Positions 27,183 through 35,432 of a DNA stretch of 64,000 bases are shown here, piece after piece; positions within the stretch are counted from its first letter, which is position 1; every line of letters begins with the position of its first letter. The translations under genes were made by a program, and so were the position numbers. The stretch lies in NCBI GenBank assembly GCA_024742415.1, contig JANSYN010000017.1, positions 1 through 64,000 on the forward strand, written 5' to 3'. Below the pieces are notes generated by a model, which saw only the letters and a list, made by a program, of their open reading frames with translations, was not told the DNA's origin and did no database searches. Source of the DNA: Gammaproteobacteria bacterium (lineage in GTDB: Bacteria; Pseudomonadota; Gammaproteobacteria; Pseudomonadales; Halieaceae).

Positions 27183-29543
27183 ATGCACAGAGCAACCGCA
27201 CGCTGTATTCCACTGATTTTGTCTATTTTGTCGGCCTCGCCAGGCTTCCAGAGTCATGCGCAGGCGCAAACAGGGCAAGCCGGCGTAACCGCGCGTGCCG
27301 GGGCCCTGGAAGAAGTCATTGTGACGGCGCGCAAACGGGAGCAGAGCCTGCAGGATGTTTCACTGGCGGTCACGGCCCTGCCCGAGAGCCTGCTGAAAGA
27401 CTCACTGGTGGGCAGTTCAGAGGAGTTGGCCAACCTGGTCCCGTCGCTGAACCTGAACAAGGGGGCCAACCCGCGGCAAACATCCTTCAGTATTCGCGGT
27501 ATTGGCACAACCAGTTTCAGCTCGGGCATTGAGCCCAGCGTTTCAACCATGCTTGACGGCGTGGTGATGGGACAAACCGGTATGGCCTTTGCGCAACTTG
27601 TCGATATGCAGCGCGTCGAGGTACTGCGCGGGCCACAGGGAACACTGTTCGGCAAGAATGCCTCCGGCGGCCTTGTGCATTTCATTACCCGCGACCCCAC
27701 CGATGAATTCAATGCCGAGGTGCAGGCCTACGCCACTGACGACCAGGAATACCGCAGCAGCTTTACCGTATCAAACGGACTGACTGACACACTGGCGTTT
27801 CGACTGACCGGTTACCTGAACAAGGATGAGGGTTGGGTTGAAAACGTTTTCGATGGCAACGACGTCAACGACTCCGACGATTGGGGCCTGCGCGGCAAGC
27901 TGCTATGGAACCCCTCAGACACCTTGCAGCTAAAATGGAGCAGCGATTACAGTGACCGCGAATCTAACTGCTGTGTCGCTGCTTTTCGCGACCTTGACCC
28001 ATGGCCGGAAACACCGCCCAACAATCAGGCAACCGTAGACGATCTGCTTGCGCAGCTGGACCCGGTCGTGCCGGGCGAGAAAAACACCCAGGTTAATCTC
28101 AATGGCGACCTGACAACTGACATCAAGGCCTCCGGGCACAGCCTGGAAGTGAACTGGGACGTTGGCGAGCACACGGTCACCTCGATCAGCGCCTACCGCG
28201 AATGGGAGCAAAACTCACGCGGCGACAGTGACCAGCTGCCCACCGACGTACTGGGGTTCAGGCAGGGCGGCCTGTCAGAGCAGGAGCAGTTTTCACAGGA
28301 GATTCGCCTGACATCTCCTGCAGGCGAAAGATTCTCTTACGTGGTTGGCCTATTCTATTTCGACCAGACGGTGGATCGCGCCTTTGACCGTTCCTTCGAC
28401 CTGTTTGGCGACAATCGCACAACGGCCGTCGCTGACTTTACCGTGGACTCACTGAACTATGCCGCCTTCGGCGAGGCCACCTTCGCATTGACAGAACGCT
28501 GGCGCATCATCGCGGGCGCGCGCTGGACTTACGATGATTTGAGTTTCGACTTCGAGCGAACGGGCATGACACTCGGCGCAAATCCGCAGCCGTACTTCGA
28601 ACGCGAAACCGACGAGGATGATCTGTCCGGCAAGTTCGTCGTTGAATGGGACGCCACCGAAGATGCGCTGCTCTACGCCAGCTACGTGCAGGGTTACAAG
28701 GGCCCGGCCTTCAACGTCGGCTTCGGCTCTCGACCGGACAACACCGACCCGGTAGCGCCCGAGACCAGTGACGCCTATGAAATCGGCTTGAAATCCAGCT
28801 GGTTTGATAACCGCCTGGTGTTAAACATTGCAGCGTTCTATACCGAGTACAGTGACTTTCAGGCCAGCGCCTCGCAGTTCATTCCGGATCTCGATGAAGA
28901 TGGCAATCCGGTGGATGAAAACGGCGACGGACGCGACGATGGTGTATTCAGTTTTATTCTTGCCAACGTCGGTGAAGTTGAAACCCGTGGTGTGGAGGTA
29001 GATTTCACTGCCAGGCCGCTAGAAAACCTGACACTGTTCGGCGGGATTGCGTTTATCGACGCAGAAATCGTCACGTTCAAAGACGGGCCCTGTTCCTTCG
29101 GACAGACCTTTCGCGGCGTGGGCTATCAGGGGCAGGCCTCCTGCGCGCAACGGCCTGCGATACAAAATCTTGACGGCGGCGAACTACCCGAGTCACCCGA
29201 CTGGAAGTTCACCCTCGCGGCGAATTACCTCATTCCATTGCAGTCTATGCCCTTCGACCTCGCACTCAAAGGGAACTACCGTTACCAGGATGACATTCAG
29301 TTCCTGATTGAACAGGACGAGTACACCACCGAAGACGCCTACGGCATTCTGGATGTATCCGTCGCACTGGAAGACAAGTCTGAGCATTACACGGTGACCG
29401 CATTTGTGCGCAACCTCACCGATCAATGGTATGTGGACGGCATTGCCGCATTCGCTGACACATTTACACCCAACGGTTATGGCCACAACGTACCGCGCTA
29501 CGCCGAGCGCACCTTTGGTGTGGAGGGACGCTACCGCTGGTAG
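27183..29543 (+). CDS. TonB-dependent receptor
   Basis: Outer-membrane active-transport channel, energised by TonB-ExbBD. A signal peptide (cleavage near AQAQ, residue 28) precedes a TonB-box-like EEVIVTARKREQSLQDV, then a plug domain with DGVVMGQTGMAF and RVEVLRGPQGTLFGKNASGG, and a 22-strand-type barrel to the C-terminal GVEGRYRW. Total length 786 suits the Fe-transport-like and CirA/FepA-like families of marine gammaproteobacteria. The ligand is not deducible, and the flanking genes give no siderophore or sugar pathway. GAGGA before the ATG is a good ribosome site. Confidence 0.92.
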   Translation: MHRATARCIPLILSILSASPGFQSHAQAQTGQAGVTARAGALEEVIVTARKREQSLQDVSLAVTALPESLLKDSLVGSSEELANLVPSLNLNKGANPRQTSFSIRGIGTTSFSSGIEPSVSTMLDGVVMGQTGMAFAQLVDMQRVEVLRGPQGTLFGKNASGGLVHFITRDPTDEFNAEVQAYATDDQEYRSSFTVSNGLTDTLAFRLTGYLNKDEGWVENVFDGNDVNDSDDWGLRGKLLWNPSDTLQLKWSSDYSDRESNCCVAAFRDLDPWPETPPNNQATVDDLLAQLDPVVPGEKNTQVNLNGDLTTDIKASGHSLEVNWDVGEHTVTSISAYREWEQNSRGDSDQLPTDVLGFRQGGLSEQEQFSQEIRLTSPAGERFSYVVGLFYFDQTVDRAFDRSFDLFGDNRTTAVADFTVDSLNYAAFGEATFALTERWRIIAGARWTYDDLSFDFERTGMTLGANPQPYFERETDEDDLSGKFVVEWDATEDALLYASYVQGYKGPAFNVGFGSRPDNTDPVAPETSDAYEIGLKSSWFDNRLVLNIAAFYTEYSDFQASASQFIPDLDEDGNPVDENGDGRDDGVFSFILANVGEVETRGVEVDFTARPLENLTLFGGIAFIDAEIVTFKDGPCSFGQTFRGVGYQGQASCAQRPAIQNLDGGELPESPDWKFTLAANYLIPLQSMPFDLALKGNYRYQDDIQFLIEQDEYTTEDAYGILDVSVALEDKSEHYTVTAFVRNLTDQWYVDGIAAFADTFTPNGYGHNVPRYAERTFGVEGRYRW

Positions 29544-29591
29544 TGCTGCGGTGATGCAGCGCGGCCGTTGAGCCGTCGCGCAACGCGCTGC

Positions 29592-30122
29592 CTAAAAGCT
29601 GCCCAGCGACAGTGCCTGCTCGATCAGCGCCTGCTCCTGCTCATCTGCCAATGCACGCACCGGGCGAATGAGCAGGTGCTTGTCGTGCGTCTGCTTGAAC
29701 CCGGCGGCCAGGTCGACTTCGCGGGCGCGCTCGTCACCGGCGTGACCAAAAAATGCATCTATCCCCGTATGAAACCGCGTAAATGCATACAACAGCGTTT
29801 GCCTTAACATTCCGCCGGCGGCGTTGATAGCACCGGCCCTGTCGTTGGGCATCGCGCGCATTATGGCACCGTCAGTACAACCCCCGCCGATCAGGCCGAT
29901 ACGATCCTGCTGCCAGAAGTGCAGGTAAGACAGCGTGTGCATTGCGGCGGCGCTGTCGCGATACAGTGCCACAATGTGGCGGCCATATTCGGGCGGGGCA
30001 ACGCCGTACTTACGCTGAAAGAGATCGGCTGCAAAAAATTCGCCGTCCTGCACCTCGAGCACGTCGATCCATCCGCGCAGGCTGGCAGGAAGTTCGCTGG
30101 GTTGTGACAATTCTGGCAGCAT
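29592..30122 (-). CDS. Conserved hypothetical protein
   Basis: No family recognised. The 176-residue soluble protein has no signal peptide or membrane segment. It holds a central Gly-rich stretch (IGLIGGGCTDGAIMRAMPNDRAGAINAAGG) and a C-terminal basic-acidic helix (HDKHLLIRPVRALADEQEQAL). Codon use resembles its neighbours, which favours a real gene. It lies 49 bp from the end of the convergent TonB receptor gene. Confidence 0.5.
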   Translation of the reverse strand: MLPELSQPSELPASLRGWIDVLEVQDGEFFAADLFQRKYGVAPPEYGRHIVALYRDSAAAMHTLSYLHFWQQDRIGLIGGGCTDGAIMRAMPNDRAGAINAAGGMLRQTLLYAFTRFHTGIDAFFGHAGDERAREVDLAAGFKQTHDKHLLIRPVRALADEQEQALIEQALSLGSF

Positions 30123-30238
30123 GGCAACTCGCGGGTGTCAGAGCCTGCGCAGTTTATCCAATTGCCCACTGCAAGACCATGAATTGCGCCATTCCTCTGG
30201 CATCCAGCTTGTGACATCCAGCCCAGGGCCGCCAGCCT

Positions 30239-31108
30239 CTAGCCGTGCACAATCCGGCGAAGAATCGCCTGAAACTCCTGGGGCGTTCGCCAGGCATCGG
30301 CGCAAACCAGCCGCGGTATCTCGTACACGGGCGTTGCGTGATCAATCAACGCCTGTTGCGTTGTGAAAGCCGCCAACATGCCGTGCTCGTGTTGCAGTGT
30401 CGGGAAGTAGTCGCGCGTGAGATATGGGCTGGTGTGGCCATAGGGATAGGCGAACAGCTGCGTGCGCTTGCCGACAGGTCTGAGCCGTTCATCAATACAC
30501 TGCGCGGCGCAGCGCACCTGCCGATCAGCGCGCGCATAGTTGTCAACACTGGAGAAGTCTCCCCCTGCGCCATAACGCTGCAAGGAAGCCGGCAACGTTG
30601 CGTGGACGTGATCCCAGCTGTGATTCTCAATGGCCACCAGGCCTTCGGCGGCCGCTTCTGCCCACCAGTTATCGTCGCTCAGGGGCAGGCCGCCATAACA
30701 GCCATGGTCAATGGCGGCGCGCGCCACAGGACAGGCGATAACAAACGCCGTCAACAGATTCTGCGTGCTATCGGTGAGCGTACTATCGGTGAACGTGCCG
30801 GGCGAGGTGCGCGCGAGGTGGTCGCGCAGAATATTGGCAAAGGCGCGCTGCCTGCCGAACTGCGGGTGGTCGTAGTCAGCCCAGTCCAGTGACGTGCCAT
30901 CATCACAACTGAATGCCACAAAGTGTGACGGCAGCGCTTGCGGCGTGCGGGTGGCCAGCGCCAAGGCGATGTCCAGCAGTGAAACAACAGGCAAGCCAGC
31001 CTCGTGTACCGCGTGCAGGTCTGCCGCGAAGGCGATGTGGTCGTTGCTGGCGTAATCGTAGCCACCGCAATTCTGGGCGTGATAGGTAAAAACAGCGCCT
31101 CGCATCAA
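30239..31108 (-). CDS. Polysaccharide deacetylase (NodB-type) family protein
   Basis: Family CE4-like hydrolase removing N- or O-acetyl groups from glycans. NodB motif 1 appears as FSCDDGT (the DD pair) and motif 2 as NHSWDHVH with the HxxxH metal ligands. It lacks a signal peptide, as some cytoplasmic CE4 relatives do. Residues around 150 carry a direct repeat, TDSTLTDST. The frame ends in a C-terminal helix. The downstream gene is on the same strand, but the 116-bp gap argues against tight coupling. Confidence 0.78.
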   Translation of the reverse strand: MMRGAVFTYHAQNCGGYDYASNDHIAFAADLHAVHEAGLPVVSLLDIALALATRTPQALPSHFVAFSCDDGTSLDWADYDHPQFGRQRAFANILRDHLARTSPGTFTDSTLTDSTQNLLTAFVIACPVARAAIDHGCYGGLPLSDDNWWAEAAAEGLVAIENHSWDHVHATLPASLQRYGAGGDFSSVDNYARADRQVRCAAQCIDERLRPVGKRTQLFAYPYGHTSPYLTRDYFPTLQHEHGMLAAFTTQQALIDHATPVYEIPRLVCADAWRTPQEFQAILRRIVHG

Positions 31109-31162
31109 CGCAGGCCCATTGCCGCAAGCACGCCGCCCGCCCGGTCACGCTGGGTTTTTGCG

Positions 31163-32281
31163 CTAGCGGATTTCGATGATTTCAAACCCCTGCTCCGCGG
31201 TGCGCCACTTCAGCAACAGGTCATAAACACGGTCATCGATAAAGACGTCGAACAGTTCAATTTCATCGCCACCGAGTTCGCAGGTTGCGGCGTCTGTGGC
31301 AACCTCATCCGAGGCCGGTATAAAGTTCTTGTCCAGCGTTACAACCGAGAACGTCGAGCTGGATGCCGCCATTGCGCCTTGCGTTGTGTAGGCACGCGCT
31401 GTCATGGTGTGGGTACCGGCACCCAGGTATGAATACGCGAACGCCATCGAATAACCAGATTGCTGTGCACCCACAATATCCGGAAAAGCCGCGGCCACGT
31501 CCGCGCGATCGCCGCCGGTTGGCATCTCAAACAAAAAACGGCCATTGAGCCACATTTCTACCCGATCAATGCCGTCTGAGGCAACGGCCCAACCGCGCAG
31601 GTTGCCCACGCCGCTGTGCACCTCGCCGATCAACGGTTCTTCCAGTACATGCTCAAAAACCAATGCATTATCAGGCGACGGATACAGGCTGCGCATACCG
31701 GCGATGTCATCGGCCTGCGGCACTTCCACATCACCGACAAAACTGTTCATCAGCGCCAGGCGGTCGTCCTCGTGATCCAGGCCGGAAAAATGCCCCAATT
31801 CGTGTGCGGCCACACGGCGGAAATCCAGGGTGTCTCGTCTCAGGGGGCCTGAGTAGATGTCCCAGTCAACGTTGCTGTTGAACACGGTATCGGACTCCAC
31901 GATGAACCCCCCCGGTTCGTCGATATAGGACACGTTGATTGCCAGGGTGCCGTCATTGAAAGGAATGCCGCAGTCGGTTGGCTTGAAGGCAACACCGTTG
32001 AAAAAGTTATCCTCGGGCTCGGTAATACCGGCGCAGGGGTCAGAGAACCTGCCGTTTACATCCAATCGAAAACCGGGCACGACGTCGTTCCATGCATCGG
32101 CTGCCTGCACAAGCGCCGCGTTCCAGGGTTTACCGGAACCGGTGCTTTGTTCGATGTTACCGTAGATTGTCGCCCGGCCGTCTCTCCAGCGCTCGCCGTA
32201 AAGTTCGAACGCTGCCGCGGACGTTGCCACGGCTGCCCACAGGGCACATGCCAGGGCCAGTTTGCAGCGTATGCTGATCAC
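31163..32281 (-). CDS. Exported matrixin-like metalloprotease
   Basis: Zinc-dependent metzincin endopeptidase. Signal peptide (residues 1-24, cleavage near AAAF), then a catalytic domain with the full zinc signature HELGHFSGLDH (H160, E161, H164, H170) and a downstream Met178 (ALMNS) placed as a Met-turn. From about 208 to 305 is a beta-rich domain with the pattern LRGWAVASDGIDRVEMWLNG, an Ig-like adhesion module recurrent in marine gammaproteobacterial secreted proteins. The last 60 residues are acidic. Its ATG lies inside the stop region of the preceding gene (ATGA overlap), so the two are translated together. Confidence 0.85.
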   Translation of the reverse strand: MISIRCKLALACALWAAVATSAAAFELYGERWRDGRATIYGNIEQSTGSGKPWNAALVQAADAWNDVVPGFRLDVNGRFSDPCAGITEPEDNFFNGVAFKPTDCGIPFNDGTLAINVSYIDEPGGFIVESDTVFNSNVDWDIYSGPLRRDTLDFRRVAAHELGHFSGLDHEDDRLALMNSFVGDVEVPQADDIAGMRSLYPSPDNALVFEHVLEEPLIGEVHSGVGNLRGWAVASDGIDRVEMWLNGRFLFEMPTGGDRADVAAAFPDIVGAQQSGYSMAFAYSYLGAGTHTMTARAYTTQGAMAASSSTFSVVTLDKNFIPASDEVATDAATCELGGDEIELFDVFIDDRVYDLLLKWRTAEQGFEIIEIR

Positions 32282-32919
32282 TGTGCGTGCTCCTGAATGA
32301 AAGCCTTGAACTCCGCACTGGTCAACGGCTGTTGCGCACCGGAGGCGTCACTAGCTCCGCCAGCGCCACTGGAGGGTTGCATCAACGTTACGCCGGCCGC
32401 GGTTCGGGCGTCGAGCTTCAGTGCCGATGCATTCACCTTCGCAACGCTTTTTACTGTCCTGTTGCGGCTGTCTTTCACGAAGTATTCGCGGGTCGATGGC
32501 TCTCGCTCAAGTATAAAGTGCCCCTGCCCCCAGCCGCGCAACGGGTGCACGGTATGACCCTGGTCGGACTCAAGAAAGTAAATGCCATGCTCACCGACAG
32601 CCGGTATCGATTGATCACTGACGCGCACAGACCTGCCGCCGCTACTGCCACCGAGGTAGCGCACCTGCAGTTCAGCCGCGTTGTGCTCGCCCTTGATGAC
32701 ATCGATGACCTCAAACGTCACCCAGGTAAAGATTTTCTTGCCCTGAGCCTCCACGGCAATCGCGGCCACTCTGCCCTCAAACACCAGCGGAGACTGTTTG
32801 GCAATGTCGGTGATGGGGCGTTGCACTACGCTGGACGCAAACGCGCTTGTGTGGGTTGCCAGCACAAAACACAACAGGAGCAGGCATCGGAATGGAATGA
32901 TTTCGCGGGCGCTTTGCAT
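32278..32919 (-). CDS. Exported partner of the matrixin-like protease
   Basis: Signal peptide (core FRCLLLLCFVLATHTSAFA) followed by a beta-rich domain of about 120 residues: SPLVFEGRVAAIAVEAQG, then TWVTFEVIDVIKGE, LQVRYLGGSSGG, and a HPLRGWGQGHFILE end. The pattern resembles OB-fold-like or TIMP-like small periplasmic proteins, but no firm match is possible by eye. It overlaps the protease gene by 4 nt (ATGA), the usual sign of a stoichiometric pair. Candidate roles are protease inhibitor or export partner; both are inferred. Confidence 0.65.
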   Translation of the reverse strand: MQSAREIIPFRCLLLLCFVLATHTSAFASSVVQRPITDIAKQSPLVFEGRVAAIAVEAQGKKIFTWVTFEVIDVIKGEHNAAELQVRYLGGSSGGRSVRVSDQSIPAVGEHGIYFLESDQGHTVHPLRGWGQGHFILEREPSTREYFVKDSRNRTVKSVAKVNASALKLDARTAAGVTLMQPSSGAGGASDASGAQQPLTSAEFKAFIQEHAQ

Positions 32920-33186
32920 GGCGAGGACTCTCCGCGTTGGCGGGCCAGTGCTGTTCGCAGTGCGATCCTTCTATTGTTGACCTCGCGAGACACGTCGCGC
33001 CAGGGCCCGGATCGGCGCATAAGAAACAGCGTCAACCTGCAGACTATCAACTGCCGAAACCCTGCACAAGCACGGCTGTCAGGGTGCTTGACCGCTGTTG
33101 CTGCAAACACTCTACCGTTAGGCCGCATCCTGGGGCGTTGATCTCGTGTTTGTCGCAGGGCACGCCCCCCAGCGCAGGCCCCTGAA

Positions 33187-33423
33187 TCAGCGCAGGCACC
33201 TGAACAGGCGCTTGTACCAGGGCAGTGCAACACGGCGTGCCGGACGGCGATGGCTGCTCGGTATGCCGTGCTCCTGGTACCACTGTTGCCATTCATAGGG
33301 AGTCAACGTGGTCGGTGGTTCTTTGACCGTGGCGCGCTTTAGCGATTTCGAGCGCAGCGAGGTGTCGGCGCGCTCGTCTTTGTCGCCGAGCAACTGCCTG
33401 ATGCGCTCGTGATCGACAGCCAC
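33187..33423 (-). CDS. Small basic hypothetical protein
   Basis: A 78-residue protein with a GTG start preceded by a GGTAGGG-like ribosome site, 26 bp behind the stop of the acyl-CoA dehydrogenase gene, so probably in its operon. No signal peptide; a charged N-half (IRQLLGDKDERADTSLR) and a Lys/Arg-rich C-half with an aromatic PYEWQQWYQEHG segment. Small basic proteins with this aromatic motif sit beside acyl-CoA dehydrogenase genes in other gammaproteobacteria, but the function is unknown. Confidence 0.55.
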   Translation of the reverse strand: MAVDHERIRQLLGDKDERADTSLRSKSLKRATVKEPPTTLTPYEWQQWYQEHGIPSSHRRPARRVALPWYKRLFRCLR

Positions 33424-33449
33424 GTCGCCCTACCCCAATGGTGCCATCG

Positions 33450-35225
33450 CTATACCTGCCACTGGTTTTCCTGCAGCGCCATAACACTTTGCTTGCCGCT
33501 TTTTATATCGGCCAGCAAGCTGACGGATTCCGGCAGGAGCTTCTCGAAATAATAGCTGGCAGAGACCACCTTGCCCTGCAGCAACAGGGCATTGCCGACA
33601 CCCTCGTCCAACTGGCGCTGCGCGACACTTGCCATTCTTGACCACAAGTAGGCGATCACCGTCAGGGCCGTCAGGCGCAGGTAAGGCGAGGCGGCGGCGC
33701 CGGCCTCTTCCGGGTCTGCCAGGCCCTTGCTGGCAATCCACGCGGTGGCATCCTGCAGGCGCTGCAGCGCCGCCGCCAGCTCAGCGTGGTGGGGAGCCTC
33801 TGGCGTGTCTGCGAGAAAATCCGACACGGTCGTGAACAAGCGCGCGATCAACTGCCCGCCTTTGAGGCCGAGTTTACGGCCTACCAGGTCCATCGCCTGG
33901 ATACCGTTGGTGCCCTCGTAGATGCGCGGAATCCTGCCGTCACGTACCAGTTGCTCCAGCGGCCAGTCTGTCGTGAAGCCTGCGCCGCCCAGCACCTGCA
34001 GGCCCACGTTGGCGTTGTTGAAGCCCTCGTCTGTTAAAAATGCTTTCACCACCGGGGTGAGTAACTGCACCAGGTCATCGCCCTCCTGCCGCACTTGCGC
34101 ATCCGGGTGCGCTACCGACAAGTCGAGCTGGTAACCAGTAAAGAGTGCCAGCGCCCGCATGCCCTCGTTCAGCACCTTCTGGTGCATCAGCATACGGCGC
34201 ACGTCGGGGTGAACGATAATCGGGTCTGCGGGTCCATCGGGGTTTTTCGCGCCGCCCAGGGCACGGCCCTGCAGGCGCTCCTGTGCAAAGCCGAGGCTTT
34301 CCTGAAAGGCCATCTCTGCCACACCAAGCCCCTGCATACCCACCATCAGGCGCGCTTCGTTCATCATGGTGAACATGGCACGCATCCCGTCGTTGGGCTC
34401 GCCTACCATCCAGCCGCGGGCCTGCTCGAAGTTCATCACACAGGTGGCAGAACCCTTGATCCCCATCTTGTGCTCAAGCCCGCCACAGTACACCGGGTTA
34501 CGCTCGCCGCTGTCTGGCAGCACCTTGGGTACCACAAACAGGGAGATGCCCTTGGTGCTGTCGGGCGCTCCCGGCAGCTTGGCCAACACCAGGTGGACGA
34601 TGTTGTCTACCAGGTCATGTTCACCGCCGGTAATCCAGATTTTGGTACCTTCGATACTGTAACTGCCGTCATCGCGCGGTGTTGCGCGCGTGCGAATCAG
34701 GCCAAGATCGGTACCGCATTGGGGCTCTGTCAGGCACATGGTGCCCGTCCACTGACCACTGACCAGATTGGCCAGGTACGTTGCCTTGAGTGACTCCGAA
34801 CCGTGGGCATACAGGGCGCTGATCGCACCATGGGTAAGACCGGCGTACATGCCCAACGACAGATTAGTTGAGCAAACCATTTCATCCACGATGAACTTCA
34901 GTGTGTGTGGCAGCCCCTGGCCGCCAAAGGCGACCGGAGCATCCAGCGACGCCCAGCCGCCCGCGACGAATTGCGCATAGGCAGCTTTGAAGCCCTCTGG
35001 CGTGGTGACCACGTGATCCCGAGGATCATAGCTACATCCCTGCTCATCGCCGATCCTGTTCACCGGTTGCAGGACTTCGGCGGCCAGCTTGCCCGCTTCC
35101 TCGATCACGGCCGTGATGATGTCTGGCGATGCGTCCTGGTACTTCTCGAACTCGGCGAGTTTTTCCACCCCCAGTACATCAAACAGCATGAACTTGATGT
35201 CGTTGATCGGTGCCTGGTACTGCAT
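33450..35225 (-). CDS. Acyl-CoA dehydrogenase, DmdC-like (C-terminal-extended type)
   Basis: FAD flavoenzyme that introduces the alpha-beta double bond of an acyl-CoA. The length (591) and domain set fit the group with an extra C-terminal domain (as in DmdC, the methylthiopropanoyl-CoA dehydrogenase, and FadE-type proteins). Seen: TEPQCGTDLG and IEGTKIWITGGEH (substrate and FAD binding), the catalytic-base Glu in RIYEGTNGIQAMD, and QVLGGAGFTTDWPLEQ. Substrate range could be medium- or long-chain acyl-CoA or methylthiopropanoyl-CoA; the active-site pocket cannot be read by eye. Its ATG has GGGAGAG upstream. Confidence 0.9.
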   Translation of the reverse strand: MQYQAPINDIKFMLFDVLGVEKLAEFEKYQDASPDIITAVIEEAGKLAAEVLQPVNRIGDEQGCSYDPRDHVVTTPEGFKAAYAQFVAGGWASLDAPVAFGGQGLPHTLKFIVDEMVCSTNLSLGMYAGLTHGAISALYAHGSESLKATYLANLVSGQWTGTMCLTEPQCGTDLGLIRTRATPRDDGSYSIEGTKIWITGGEHDLVDNIVHLVLAKLPGAPDSTKGISLFVVPKVLPDSGERNPVYCGGLEHKMGIKGSATCVMNFEQARGWMVGEPNDGMRAMFTMMNEARLMVGMQGLGVAEMAFQESLGFAQERLQGRALGGAKNPDGPADPIIVHPDVRRMLMHQKVLNEGMRALALFTGYQLDLSVAHPDAQVRQEGDDLVQLLTPVVKAFLTDEGFNNANVGLQVLGGAGFTTDWPLEQLVRDGRIPRIYEGTNGIQAMDLVGRKLGLKGGQLIARLFTTVSDFLADTPEAPHHAELAAALQRLQDATAWIASKGLADPEEAGAAASPYLRLTALTVIAYLWSRMASVAQRQLDEGVGNALLLQGKVVSASYYFEKLLPESVSLLADIKSGKQSVMALQENQWQV

Positions 35226-35432
35226 TGGTCTCTCCCGCGGTGAGTGCCTGAATTCACACTGTATACGGGGCGGGCTGCCGTCTGGTTCAGGGGACTATCG
35301 GCAGCTAACGCTGCGCCCGCACACCCACCCGCTCAGGCGGTGGCGGAGACCGCCTGCGTCTGTCGCGACCCGCTGGCGGGCACCGTGCTTCTTTAGCCAC
35401 TTGCGCTTGATGCGCCGCATTCAGCCGTGCCG

